Assembly (NCBI GenBank): GCA_024500155.1
Contig: CM044880.1
Coordinates: 7,316,001 to 7,380,000 of the forward strand
Origin: Chenopodium formosanum
Taxonomy: Eukaryota; Streptophyta; Magnoliopsida; Caryophyllales; Amaranthaceae
Direction of reading: 5' to 3'
DNA length: 64,000 nt
A program made the position numbers and the translations under genes. Shown piece after piece: positions 9,765 through 21,843 of the stretch. Each line of letters opens with the position of its first letter. Within the stretch, counting starts at the first letter, position 1. The notes under the pieces were generated by a model, which saw only the letters and a list, made by a program, of their open reading frames with translations, was not told where the DNA came from and searched no databases.

Positions 9765-12700
9765 CACTACTAGATGATTTCGGTCAAATTGCGACCGTTT
9801 TTATATGACTGTCATTAAAACGGTTGCAAAAATTGAAATCTGCTACCGATTTTTACGCGATAGCAAAATTGCGACCGTTTTCTAAATGGTCGCATATTTG
9901 TGACCGTTTTTGGGACATTAAACGGTCGTAAAGCTATTTCAACTTTTTTTTAAAATAAGATACATTTCAAAAATTATTCAAAATTAATTGAATCTTTTGC
10001 GACCGCTTTAAACGATTGCAAATTATGTTAATTGTGACTGTTTATCAAACGATCGTAATTTGCGACGGCTAAAAGTGGTCGCAAGGATGTTATTTTTGTT
10101 TTTATAGAAAAATAACTAAAACAAATGCACCCTAACCTTAACTTCTTGAAACGCCGCTCCTCTTTCATTTTTTTCTTTCTCTCTCTTATTCTCTCTCTTT
10201 TCATGTTTCTCCTTGTCTTCTATTTCTCTCTTCTCTTTCTCTTTCTCTTTCCTCTTCCCCGATATGTCCTCTTCCCCGATCAATCCTCTTCTCTTCTTCC
10301 CTGGTCTGTCGTCTTTCCTCTTCTATTTCTCTTTACTCTTCTTCTTCTCTTTCCCCTTCTCTGGCAACGTAGGTGGTGTTACGAGTGCGGAAAAATCTCC
10401 GTAGTGGTTTGATGCTTAAGTGGTGGTGTTAAACAAGTTAATGGTTTTTAAGGTCGAATTCGACCATGAAAACTCTAGATCTACACTTTTCATGGTCGAA
10501 TTTGGCATTATTAAACCAAATTCGATGTGAATTTTAAAGTTAACTCAAGGTTTGAGGAATGTTTTTGTGTTTATTCTTCTTTTTGTTTGATTTTTTGTTC
10601 AATTTGGTTTGATTTATGTTTGAATTTTTTGGTTGGTTTTGGTTCGCATTTCCTTGTTCGATTGTTGATTTTTTAGGGGTTGAGTTCTCTTGGGGTTTTG
10701 TGGGTTTGATTTTTTGGTTTGATCAAATTTTCTTGTTCGAATTTTTTTTTTTTTTTTTTGATTATTTTTTGTTGTTTTGATTTTCTTGTTTGAATTTCCT
10801 TGTCTGAATTCTTTTTCTGGTATGATTTATTTGCTTGATTCTATGGGTTTGATTTTCTTGATTGAATTTCCTTGTTCGAATATTTAATTTAGTTAATTAT
10901 TGTGGGTTTTGTTTGATTTTTGGTTTGCTTTTCTTTGATTTTTATTTCCATTTTGTTTGATTTTTAGTTTATTTATGTGAATTTTATTGATTTTGTTTGA
11001 TTTTTGCTGGTCGTTTGTTTTTAGTTTTTTTCCCTGGTGAGTGAGATTTATGGGGTGGGCTTGAGTTTTCATGTTAAATGATGGAGTTATGAGAGGGGCT
11101 GGGTGAGATTTATTGGGTGGATTGGTGTTTTTGAGGTGGCTGCACTACAAAAAAACCAGTGAATTGCGATCGCCAGCACCGGTCGCAATTTTTGAGGAAA
11201 ACGGTCGCTAATTAGAATTGCGACTGTCACCGGTCGCAAAGGCACGGTCGTAACTTAACTGGTCGCAAAAAAAATTGCGGCCACTTGGCGGTCGCAGATC
11301 AAATTGCGACCGTTTTTCGTATTTTCAACGACCGTTTTTTAAACTGACGTAATTTGTTTTTTGCGACAGGCAAAGCGGTTGCAATTGCTGAAAATTACGA
11401 CAATCACATTAATCATCAGACTACACCACAATATATCAACAACAACATCAATGGACTTCAACATTTCATCATCAAGATATAAACAATTATAAATGAAAGA
11501 AAAATTAAAATTGGTTACCATTTAACTCAAATTAAACCAAATAAGACTTCAGAATAACCATATTAACCCTAATTCAATTAAAAAATGAATCAAACCCAAT
11601 TCCATAAATAAACTGCTTCATTAATCAATCCATAATAAGGTAAAAACAGTAAATAAATTTTTAAAAAATAAAATAAAAAAAATAAACAAAAAACAAAAAT
11701 TGCATGAATTACCTAATGACAGTCGACGGACGACGAACGACGGAGGAGGCTAAGATAGAAGGAGGAAACCGGCGAATTTTCGCCCTGCACATGTTGATTT
11801 GTGACCAAATTTTAGGGTTTTCGCCCAAACTAACAAAAATTCAAAACAAAATTAGGGTTTTCAAACAAATTAACTAAATAATGAAACCCATCGACTTACC
11901 TTGATACAATCGTCAGAAAGCAAAGGAAAGACGGCCTGGAGGGGAATCCGGCGACGGTGGTCTGCGTGGGGGTTGAATTGAGACCCAAAGTTAGGGTTTT
12001 CGAACAAATTAACTAAACTAATGAAATCAAAAACAAAAAAAAAATTGAACGGCATACCTGTGTCTTGCGTCGTTGGCCGGAGACAGGCGTCGGTGGGAAC
12101 AACGGCGGAGCAGCGACCGTCGTGGTGTTCTCCCTCTTCCCCCTTCTTTCAACGTTTCTTTTCCCCTTCTAAAAAAAATGAAACACAATTTGTTTTAAAT
12201 TTCTAATTTAAACCCTTACGACCGGCTCTACGACCGTTTAAACCGGTCATAATTTTTTTTTAAAAAAAAATTAATTCTAATAATTGTAACGACCGTTATA
12301 ACGGCCGCAATTTATTAAAAAACGGTCGCAATAAATTAAAATTACGACAGGCTATTAAACGGTCGTAAATAATACTAATTGCGACCGTTTTTTAGCCAGT
12401 CGCAAGAAAACAGTCATAATATGACCGGATTTTAGTAGTGCTGGGTGGTGTATTTGGGGTGGCTAGTGGTGTTTTAGGGTGGGCAGTGGTTGTGGGGCTG
12501 GCTGTGAAGTACAAGAAGTGGGTGCATTTTTTTTTCTTTTTTTTTAAAAAAGTTTTAGTGACCGCTTATGACGGTCGCTAATTTGAAGATTTGCGACCGC
12601 TGATAAACCCGGTCGCAATTACTAATAACTGCTACCGTTGTCTACACGATCGTTGAAAATGATAAAAACAGTCGCAAAAAAATTTGCGACTATAACCACG

Positions 12701-12796
12701 TTACGACCGTTGACAGTCACAATTATTTTCAGCGACTGTTTTTGTATTTTTAGCAACCGTTAGAGGCAGTCACAATCTAGCCAAATTTTTGTTGTG
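9765..12796. mobile_element. Non-autonomous CACTA-type element (GCGACCG family)
   Basis: Ends are CACTACTAGA and, in complement, CACAACAAAAA; ATA is duplicated at 9762-9764 and 12797-12799. Copy A near 4645 is the empty site. Subterminal zones on both sides carry many copies of TTGCGACCG and its complement. No transposase was recognised. The interior has a pyrimidine-rich stretch (10150-10370) and a T-rich, GTTTGATTTT-rich stretch (10540-11000). It is itself interrupted by the CACTA element at 11143, leaving about 1.73 kb of original sequence. Confidence 0.8.
11143..12440. mobile_element. CACTA element nested inside another
   Basis: 1298 bp from CACTACAAAAAAACC to TTTTAGTAGTG, with CTG duplicated at 11140-11142 and 12441-12443. 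Its subterminal zones also carry GCGACCG-like words, so it belongs to the same or a sister family as its host. The interior has repeated TTAGGGTTTTCG and CGACGG stretches but no credible coding frame. Confidence 0.8.
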
Positions 12797-13155
12797 ATAT
12801 CTAGTGATCTAGATAACATAAGAAACTTGAAAATTATTAGGGATTATTAGATTATTACAGTAGGAGAATAAAATTAAAGAAATAAAATAGAAAAAAAACT
12901 ACCTAAATTAAATTATATTAGACAGGATTATATTATTGAAGAATTTTAAGGCCAAATAGCTTTGTTGAATTGATCTGTTTGTCGGTACGTTGATGTGATT
13001 TACTAAAATGTCTCACAGATGAGGAGTACCGTTGATGAGGAGTAACCTCTGTTTTAGAGTAGTTATTGATGAAGAGATAAAGGAGTGATGTGGAAAAATT
13101 GGAAGTGTTTTGATTTACATATATAATCGAGTGGATAAATAATTGGATGATGGAT

Positions 13156-15903
13156 CACTAGAAGAAAAAGCCAATTTAGCAACTGAAATTTGCAACTACC
13201 ATAATATTTAGTCTCAAAAAATTATTTTGCGACTAAAAAAAACAGGTAGTCGCAAATTTTGCAACTAATTTTTCAACAGTTGCTATGCCGTCTCTAATTT
13301 GTGACTGATAATTGTAACTAATCTAATATTCAGTTGCAAAAAATAATTTTGTGACTTAAAATACAGGTAGTTGCAAATTTTGCGACGAATTATTTAATAG
13401 TAGCTATTCTGTTGGTAATTTGCGACTGAGATTTGCTACTACCCTATAGTCAGTCGCAAAAAATACTTTTTGCGATCGAAAGAGATTGGAATATTTAGTT
13501 GCAAATCTTTAGTACTCCTACTCCGTATCAGTTTGATGTTCATACTTTTCAAAGAATTAATTGTTTTTTTTTTTAAATTTAGGAGAGATATTTAGGTTTA
13601 CTCAAATTAATCAAAGGCATTGAAATGCGCGCTCATCTTCACTTCACTTTCACGGGAGTACCTTTGTTTTTTATTCTTAAATAAAAGAAAAATATACAGA
13701 GTATTGTTTACTGCTTCAAGCAGTAAAACCTCCGTTTACAGGCTTAATCAATTTACCGCTTATTGCTTCGCCGAGCCACCGCACCAACGACTACCGCTCC
13801 ACCGACCATCGCTCCACTGCTGCCCACAGTGATGAACGTCTACAGCACCACACCACTCTGCCGTGCCACCATTGGTAGGTTCGAATTTTTCTTGTCATAG
13901 TGTAATTGGATTCCGATAATTTGTAAATATAAGAGCATGGATCTTTTGAATGATAAAGTAAATTTGTAGTTTTCATCAATTAAAGAAAATTAAGATTCCA
14001 ATTTTAGGTGATTGAATTTTTTTTTCAAAGTTCTAGTTTTAGGGATATAATTCGATCGATTCGTTTAAACGCAAATAATTCAGTCGAAATGCAGGAAGTT
14101 CAATCAAATTACACTTAATTTTGTACACTTTACATTTATTTTAGTATTAATAAAAATGATTTTAGTCAAATTAATCTTACCTAAGTTCAATTTAGAACCC
14201 TAATCAGATGAAGAACGAGAAATACTTTGCAAAATATTTTAGAAATATTGTTTTGTTTTGCTTTTCTTTAATTAAAGGGTTCGCATGAGATCTTGTTATT
14301 GAAATAATTTGATGATTAAATATTGATTATTGTGATCGAAAGACATGTATTAGTTGTTATTTATGCATGGGTTTTGTGTTTCGTCTTGCGAAAACCTGAC
14401 TATGATTTTCATTGAGGAGCTCTGTTCTGATGGAAATCTTGTCCTATTGCATTTCCTTCGCCAAAGAAAGCTCGGCCGTTGTCAACTCCGCTAGGAGAGG
14501 AGGCGAGGGTGCTAGAGTTAGAGAAATATTGCCGGAGTCTGTACCTCTGTCCCTCTCTTTGAAATCTTATAATTTTCGTGCCTGTTTTAGGTAATTCGTA
14601 ATTTTTATCATTTTCACTTTGGTTTCTTGGTTATGATTGATTGGGAAAACTTCTTCTTTATCGAGTTATTAGAATACTATAAGCTAAATGAGATTAAACT
14701 CTCTGATAGTCTGATTTTGCTATTTAAATTTGTAGAACTAAAACAACTAAATCTAACTAAAACAACAATATTAAACTCTATGAAGTCCACTTATCACTTT
14801 GTTTTATCATATCACTCGCTGTAATTAATCTTGTGTTTCTTACAGCTACTAAGCAATGGAGCCAACTACTTGAGGTAAATTATCCTTTGAGATAACATTT
14901 CTAGCAAAGTAACTAATAAACCTCGATATTGTGAGAAACAAATTGACAGCGGACCACTCCCTAATCCGGGCATTGCATAGTTTTGCAACCTCCTCCCCCA
15001 ATGTACATGTTGGTGGTGATGAACTAAAATCTGTTCTCACTATTTGAGGTTCTGTTGCTGGCTTGCTGTTCCCATAATCATTGCTATTGTTGTTGCTACT
15101 TGCTGTTGTTGCTGCTCTGTTATTGCTGCTGCTGCTGCCAAATTGTTGTTGTCCTACTGTCGCTACACTGCTGCTGCTAATGTACTAGCCATTGAAGCAT
15201 ATTGATGAATATTATTGACTGCCTCGTTTTGCAGTACAGTATAAATTTGTAATTTTTATACTTGTAAATTATAATATAGTGTATATTGTATTATAAACAA
15301 CATATATACTTTCCAATATTGTAACATTTATGTATATATAGAATATCTATCATTAACTTTTAGTGATGTTATATTGATATCAATGATATGCGTGGGTACC
15401 TAATGTTTTTGACCCTGCTATTGTTCATCCCTAAATTAGTCACAAAATATTAATAGTTAGTTGCAAAATCTAGCAACTGAAAGTATGTTTTAGCGACTGA
15501 TTGGTTAGATGTAATAAATTGGACTTAGTAGTCGCTAATCTATCGTGAAAAATTGGTCTTCATAGTCGCAAAAATTTGGTCTTTGTAGTTGCTAATCAGT
15601 CGTAAAATATTGGTCTCTATAAACTTAAATATTTAGTCAAAGTAGTAGCTAATCCGTTGCTAATATTTTGCGACAGACAAAATTTTGTTGCAAATATCAT
15701 CAAGTTAGTTACTAAATAGAAGTCGCAAAGGCGTCGCTAATCCAACGCTAAAATTGCGACTTACTCAAAATTAGTTGCAAAAATGGATTTGCGACGAGGT
15801 GTTTAGCGACTGACCAAAGTAGTCGCAAATCCGTCGCAGATCCATTTTAGCAACGGATTAGCAACTACTTTTGCCGTCGCTAAATTGGTTTTTTCTTGTA
15901 GTG
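13156..15903. mobile_element. Non-autonomous CACTA element (GCGACTG/GTCGCAAA family)
   Basis: 2748 bp beginning CACTAGAAGAAAAA and ending TTTTTTCTTGTAGTG, with GAT duplicated at 13153-13155 and 15904-15906. Copy A at about 5289 has the undisturbed site. Both ends carry dense TTGCGACT/AGTCGCAAA words, unlike the GCGACCG word of the neighbouring element. The interior (about 13600-15250) is unrelated non-repetitive DNA with one coding-like frame on the minus strand (14849-15184). No TnpA or TnpD sequence was recognised, so it would need a helper. Confidence 0.85.
14849..15184 (-). pseudogene. Unrecognised coding-like fragment inside a CACTA element
   Basis: An open minus-strand frame of about 111 codons lies inside the CACTA element. 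The upstream half is rich in Ser, Asn and Gln (SSSSNNRAATTASSNNNSND); the downstream half is mixed and looks like folded protein (TCTLGEEVAKLCNARIREWS, then AVNLFLTISRFISYFARNV). It has no ATG near the front and ends at a stop, so it would be one exon or a captured gene piece. I do not recognise the family. Loss of the Gln/Ser codons to simple repeat expansion is possible, so coding status is uncertain. Confidence 0.35.
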
Positions 15904-16792
15904 GATGACTTAGAGCTGTACCAGAATCCAATTCTCATCCATTCCTAGACTTATCCGTCACTTGCCTCTTCATCAATTTAGATCGGATTATCAATTATCG
16001 ATAGTGGGTGCATCGGGTTATTGGACATTTAAAAATTTGTATCTGTAATTGAGATTGTGTCATTCTAAAAGATTTACCCCCTGTGATACTAGCTAGTGAG
16101 AGTGATATCCATTTTCCATTCATAACTTTTTCTTTCATCGATAATAGTATAAGAGAAGCAATTACGGTTGTTGATTTCATATCTTATGCTACACGACGTT
16201 ACAATTTTATGACACCGTTGGGAGAGGTATCTAAGCTAATTTCACAATCTGCGCTTTTTATCATTATTTCATGTAGGCAAATATGGTAGTTAATTTTCTA
16301 ACTTATCCTGGACATAATTATTAACGTCTTTGCACATTGAAACCACGCATTATCCATGTCATAGATTGTAAAAATATATGCTTCGTCAACACATTATTTA
16401 CTTCTCGACGATATTACAGTTGTATCTATTTTAATTTAACAATCCGCAGTTTTATTAATAATTTTAATGTAAAGAATAAACAATCGTAAATTCTATAACA
16501 CAACCTACACATACTTATCTTTAATTTTGAGTTTATTAAGTGACATCCCTTGCATGCATTTGCTTTCTCAATTTGCATTTTTATAATTATCTTATAGATG
16601 GAAATAAATGCACGAATGTAATAGCTCAATCTACGCATTATTTATGCCTCAGCGCTGTTGAGAGCATGCAATCAGTATAATTTTCCTTTAAGAGTGGACA
16701 CTTTCTTCGCAGGGGGTTCTACTTTCACAACCCGCACTTTTATTAACAATCTCTTAGCAGGGTAAAATCATTTGCACATTTTATAACACAAT

Positions 16793-17325
16793 TTTTTTTT
16801 TTAACAAGAAGAAAAATGATTTCATTAATAAAAGATAGCCAAACGACACTTACAAACAATTCCTAGGAAATCTAAAATTCCAACACAAGTAAAAATCGCC
16901 TTAGAACTAGTTACATCACAAATTCGATCAACGATCGCCTTAATAAAAAAAACTTCATCCGAAGCAATACAATCTGTGAGTTAGCACTAATTCGGCTTGA
17001 GATCCATGGAAGAGTAGTTGTTTGGATGAAAAAATTCATATGATCTTCTAGATACTTTCGAAGACGATGAAACCCTAAATCTTCAAACTTTAGCAAATGA
17101 ACAAACAAAGAAAATAACCCTAATTGAATAAACACCATCATAAAGATGGGATCCAGTTATTAAAAACAATTAAAAAGTTTTTTGGGGCTTACCACCAGTA
17201 AAAACACCGGTGAAAGCCCCTACAAAAATTTACAATTGAGATCAGAAGAAAATAGATGAAAAAGAAAGAGAGAAAAGGAAAAGAGTGAAGGAAAACCTTA
17301 AAAAAAGTAGAAAAAAAATCTATTC
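16793..17325 (-). mobile_element. Poly-A retroposon, minus orientation
   Basis: About 530 bp present only in copy B; copy A is continuous near 8560. It begins with a T run (16793-16804) that reads as a 3' poly-A tail on the minus strand, preceded there by TTATTAATGAAATC, a common plant LINE 3' UTR pattern. No domain was recognised and no clear target duplication was found. Confidence 0.5.
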
Positions 17326-18248
17326 TTACATTTAATTATGACATTATTAAGAGTAACATGAATTCTTATGCTTACTTTTAAGAGTACAGAATGGAAATAA
17401 ATGGGTATGATAGATACGCATAATGTAAATCGGGGAGAATCCTCGAATTTTATTAATGATAGTAAGGTGTAACTAGAATTTATTTTTTTTTATTGACGGA
17501 TTGTTGACTTATTTGTTAGTCTGGGGAAATTATGATGGTACCAGATTTCGAAAGTTATTTAATTATAAGAGAAAAATACGGAGTGGTTTATCTTAGCCAT
17601 CTTTTACTGTTGTAGTTTAAGATAGGGAAACTAAGGTCATTTCAAGGGAAACAACAGTCTCCCATTAGCACATACAATAGAGATTTATTATTTGACACTG
17701 CACATTTGATAGCGATTTATGTTTCCTTTTATTATAGTATGTAGTTTTATCAAAATATTCAGATTATAAAGCAATACCACCATGGATTTTAAGAAATGAA
17801 AAAATAAATAAATTATCTCCTAACACCAGAGCAATATCCAATTATATTTCACAACTGATTCTCGAGTTATGCTCGATTTTTGAAAATAACAATAATTGAA
17901 ATATAGATCGAAGTTTCTAGCGAATTGTAACTTGGTAGTTAATTATAATACTAATCATTAGATAAATAATAAGTTTCTAGACAAATTAATGTAACTAATA
18001 CACATTTTGTAGACCCATTAATTATTATTTTTAGGAAAAACATTATTAGACTTTTTTTTTTTTTTTTGAAATAACATTATTAGACTTTGTTTTCCGTAAT
18101 ATCCATTTTTTTTCTTAATAATGAAGAAAAATATCTCTGGTTTCAAAAAAAAAAGAAAAATATCTCCATTTTCTTCATTTCGTCAGCAATGACGTACTAT
18201 CTACAAAATTGACCTAATTCTACCCTAATCCAAAAACAACATCAAAAA

Positions 18249-18257
18249 TATAAATAG
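18249..18257 (+). promoter_or_regulatory. TATA box of the second F-box gene
   Basis: TATAAATAG, about 127 bp before the 5' UTR splice donor, at the same relative place as in the first F-box gene. Confidence 0.6.
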
Positions 18258-18534
18258 TCTTTTTTTTATTCATTCACTGTCACTTTCATTACAAGCCGCC
18301 ACCCTCACTCTTGCATTCATCCTCAAATTCAGCATTCTCATTTCTCATCCGATCAACCCTCTTAATCTGCGCCACTCTCTTCAGGTACTAATTCAATCGC
18401 AAATTCTTCACTAATTCCAATTAAAAATTTAATCAATTGCAAACCCCTAATTTTATAATTTAAACTCAATTAATTATTTTTTTTTGTGTGTGTTTTTTCA
18501 TTTTATAGGCCAGCTTTAGATCCAGCGTTGAAAG

Positions 18535-19761
18535 ATGATGAACAACAACTCATCGCCCAAAACCATTCCGGATGATCTGATCATGGATAACATCCTAACA
18601 AGACTTGAAGTGAGACCTCTACTTTGCTTCAAGTCTGTTTCAAGAGGATGGCTTTCCATGATATCGAATCCTGAATTCGCCAAAAAGCACTTTGAATTGA
18701 TGTTCCCCTCGCACGATCAAAATCTGATTGTTCAAGAGGAGCGTGATTCTGAGGAAGAAGATAAGTTTTATTTATCGTTTGACAATAATTACAATCTGAT
18801 TGAGTATACTAGATTGATGAATAGACATCCTACTCTTCGATTTAATACTCTAAATACTCGTGTGGTGGGCTCTTCTAATGGGCTATTGTGTATGTATGAT
18901 GAAGATAGTCTGCGCTTGTATGTTTGGAACCCTGCGACCAACCAATGCCGCGAGACCACTGTTCCGTTGGCTCGTGGTAGGTGGGATGATTTTCAAATGA
19001 AGTGTATTGGGTTTGGTTATGTGTCGTCTATTGATGATTATAAGATAGGGTGTTTTGTGTTATATAATCAAACTTTACAAATTCTTGTGTTTTCTTTGAA
19101 AACTGGGGTTTGGACACAAAAGCCTCAGACAAATCTATACTATCCATTGTTGTTAACATTTGAAGATGAAAACCCGGCATTTGTTGGTGATACCATTTAT
19201 TGGATTCCGCAACATTTGAATCCAGAGATAAACTACATAATTGGGTTGGATTTAGTTGAAGAAGATATGGTGTTTATCCCAGTAATAGCAAGATTCCCCG
19301 GAGATTGGGTAAGTGCAAAATTATTTCGGATGGAAGGGTGCTTAGCCTTATGTTTAATTCAGAATTATGCTAATGATGAAAAGAGTATTTGTCATGTTTG
19401 GAAGATGAAAAGGGAGGAATGTGGTGAAGAGGCATATGCGATTTCGTGGAAGAAAGTATTATGTCTTAACTATGTAGGAACGGATTTTAATTTTTTATTT
19501 GAGACAGGGAAGTGTTTGGTAAGTCAGATATCATATCAATCTCATCGGCTTATACTACATGAACTTAGCAAGGTATCGAAACCAAAACAAGAGCAAGAGC
19601 AACAAGAAGAGCAAGAGCAAGAACGACAAAAACCACCCGATGAAGGTACCATTGTTTGGGAATCAGCAGATGGAGGAAGCTTGGCTAACTACTTTTCATC
19701 AAGGGCCACATTCGGCTATTCTGAGAGTCTCGTTTCACCTTTGGAAGAGAATGAAAATTGA
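18535..19761 (+). CDS. F-box protein with F-box-associated domain
   Basis: 408 aa in one coding exon, a close paralogue of the protein at 416. The F-box covers about residues 10-55 (IPDDLIMDNILTRL, CFKSVSRGWLSM). The associated domain keeps VVGSSNGLLCMY, VWNPATNQ and GFGYVSSIDDYKIGC. The expected role is substrate recognition in an SCF ubiquitin ligase; the substrate is unknown. A GT-AG 5' UTR intron (18385-18508) ends just before the start, as in the first copy. The Gln/Glu tail is short and lacks the long acidic run. The C-terminus adds LEENEN after the shared YSESLVSP motif. It has no stops or frameshifts. Confidence 0.88.
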   Translation: MMNNNSSPKTIPDDLIMDNILTRLEVRPLLCFKSVSRGWLSMISNPEFAKKHFELMFPSHDQNLIVQEERDSEEEDKFYLSFDNNYNLIEYTRLMNRHPTLRFNTLNTRVVGSSNGLLCMYDEDSLRLYVWNPATNQCRETTVPLARGRWDDFQMKCIGFGYVSSIDDYKIGCFVLYNQTLQILVFSLKTGVWTQKPQTNLYYPLLLTFEDENPAFVGDTIYWIPQHLNPEINYIIGLDLVEEDMVFIPVIARFPGDWVSAKLFRMEGCLALCLIQNYANDEKSICHVWKMKREECGEEAYAISWKKVLCLNYVGTDFNFLFETGKCLVSQISYQSHRLILHELSKVSKPKQEQEQQEEQEQERQKPPDEGTIVWESADGGSLANYFSSRATFGYSESLVSPLEENEN

Positions 19762-20229
19762 CTGAGCTTGAGAGAAGATTATGAAGAAAAAGGGACTTAA
19801 TTAGGAGCCAATTAATAATTAATCAGTGTTTGGCGTTGTAATATTTAGTTGCTTTTTAGGCTCAATTTTAGTCCAATTTTACTGTTTGTATTGGCTAGTC
19901 TTAGCAATCCAGACATTATTATGTTGCTTGTAATAGAGATTATCTTTTGCTTTGGTTAGTTGCGTTAAATTAATGAAAAGATCAGTTGTGGTACTTATAT
20001 TGTTTGAGCAACATTTTGTTTTGACATGGTAAAAACGGCAAATCCTGAACATCTATAATCTGAATAAACCATTCTAATTGATATTTTGTAGCAAGCACAT
20101 ATCTACTACTCGTATGAAAATTTTGTTTCGAAATAAATGGTTAACAATTTCACAAATCTAATTATCTCAGATATTAGTCCTTGTTTGACTAATTTCTCAT
20201 CCTTACTATGATAAGTACCGTGTCATCTA
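19762..20229 (+). other. 3' flank of the second F-box gene
   Basis: Non-coding. It is similar to the sequence after the first F-box gene (1730-2010, 2640-2750 and 3380-3450), minus the Mutator-like MITE and the solo LTR that interrupt the first copy. The F-box duplication therefore includes downstream DNA. Confidence 0.6.
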
Positions 20230-21690
20230 TACCTAGTATTTAAAAACACAAATCATTCTGCATTCATTATCATATGTCAAATAAATGCGCAAATTTATTA
20301 CTTTACATTAACGTTATTGATAAAAGTGCGGATAGTGAAAATAGATACAACTCTCAACATCATCGAGAAGTAAATAATGTGTTGACCAAGCAGATTTTTA
20401 TTTCGATCTAAGACTTGGAAAATGCGTGATATCAATGCGCAAAGACGTTAATTATGTGCAGGGTGAATTAGAAAATTAGCTACCGTATTTGCCAATTTGA
20501 AATTATGATAAATAAAAACGCAAATTGTGAAAATAGCTAGCTTTGATAAATGCCCAATAGCTCGAATAAATTGTAACGTGTAGCATAAGATATTTTTAAT
20601 CATCATCTTAATAAATGCGCAAATTTATTACTTGCTCAATTTACGCTCGACACGGTTGAGAGCATGCTTATGCCCTAACCCCACCACCAAACCCTAATCC
20701 ACCTAGAAAAAGAAAACTTTAAAAAAAATTGACAAACCACCACAACAACCATCACAACCACTCGAACCTCTGCAAAAAGATTTATAAAATTTTGTAACTT
20801 AATAAAATATGGCTTCACAAGGTTAAATCTGACCATGATTTTGTAATAAATAAGATAGTTCGTTGTCGTTAATTACTTTCCTCACCACTTTAATTTATTC
20901 GTTCTCTTTCATCACCTGTGATCTTTTCATCAAATTATGCAAAACCTTTTGACAAAACCTATCTTTTGACACAACTAAGGGAAATTTTCTTTTCTTTCGT
21001 AATATGCAGATATATCAAAATCTTGGAGAATACAACCGCAGATTTCATAACTTATTCGAAAAATTATTTATTTTCGAATACTATCGAGAGCAATATCCAT
21101 TTATTTTTAACTTTAATGCGTAGTTCCTTTATTTCATTGTGCAATTTAATTTGCACTTTTATTTATCATTATTTTAGAAAGGAAATTAAAATATGACTCG
21201 TTCTACACATAATTTATGTTTTGCACCTACATTATCCATTTCTTAGAAAAAAATATCTAAAATTTAATTTGCGGCTAGGTCAACACTTTATTTAATTACC
21301 TATTGACAGTGATATTTATTTTCATAATTGATTTGCACATTTATTAATACTGTTTAATCAAGGTAAATACATTCGAAAATTCTACAACACAATCTACACA
21401 TTAGGACGAGTTATATATATATCCATTTTCTTTCACAATTTTCATTTTTATCATTCTTTAAGAGAAGCAAATAAGTGCGAGAATTACTAACTTAATTAGC
21501 TCAATATAGTCTCAATACTATTGAGAGCATGCAATCAATACCCTTTTATTGCGCGTAATGTAAACTTTCATCGTTGTCTTAAGGGGATAATTAAATTAAA
21601 TTTAGTCACAAACTTATGGCCTATTCTACACATTATTTATTACTCTTGACGCTATTGAGAGAACAAAGTCTTGTATAAAGTGAACCCACT
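20230..21690. repeat. Degenerate array related to the A/B backbone
   Basis: Diverged copies of a module with phrases like CATTATTTA, TTGAGAGCATGCAATC and CACTTTTATTAATAAT recur. About 20270-20600 is an inverted copy of 6040-6240 joined to 6840-6960, while 20630-21690 holds direct, more decayed copies. No coding potential was seen. The short open frame near 20918 is not convincing. Confidence 0.5.
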
Positions 21691-21843
21691 TTAATTTTAT
21701 TGAAAGACAATCAATGTGAAGATAACTTTAAAAAAATTTATTGTAACTTTAAGAAACATTAGCGTAACTTTTAATTTGTAATAAGTTTCATTGTATTTTA
21801 TTAATGTGTACTTTCTAATGGATACATGTTATAAAAACTAATA

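Larger units (their letters stand above)
9041..17785 (+). repeat. Segmental duplication, copy B
   Basis: Second copy of the segment at 4100-9040, longer because it took in a MITE (9507), two independent CACTA elements (9765 and 13156, the first containing a nested third) and a poly-A retroposon (16793). The start GGAAGTAGAAGAAATG matches 4098, and the end near 17740-17785 matches 8990-9040, which is what a tandem arrangement predicts. Confidence 0.75.

Noticed and set aside
10125..10412. Hydrophobic 95-codon frame
   Set aside because: Comes from a CT-rich tract inside a CACTA element; Phe/Leu/Ser content follows base composition.
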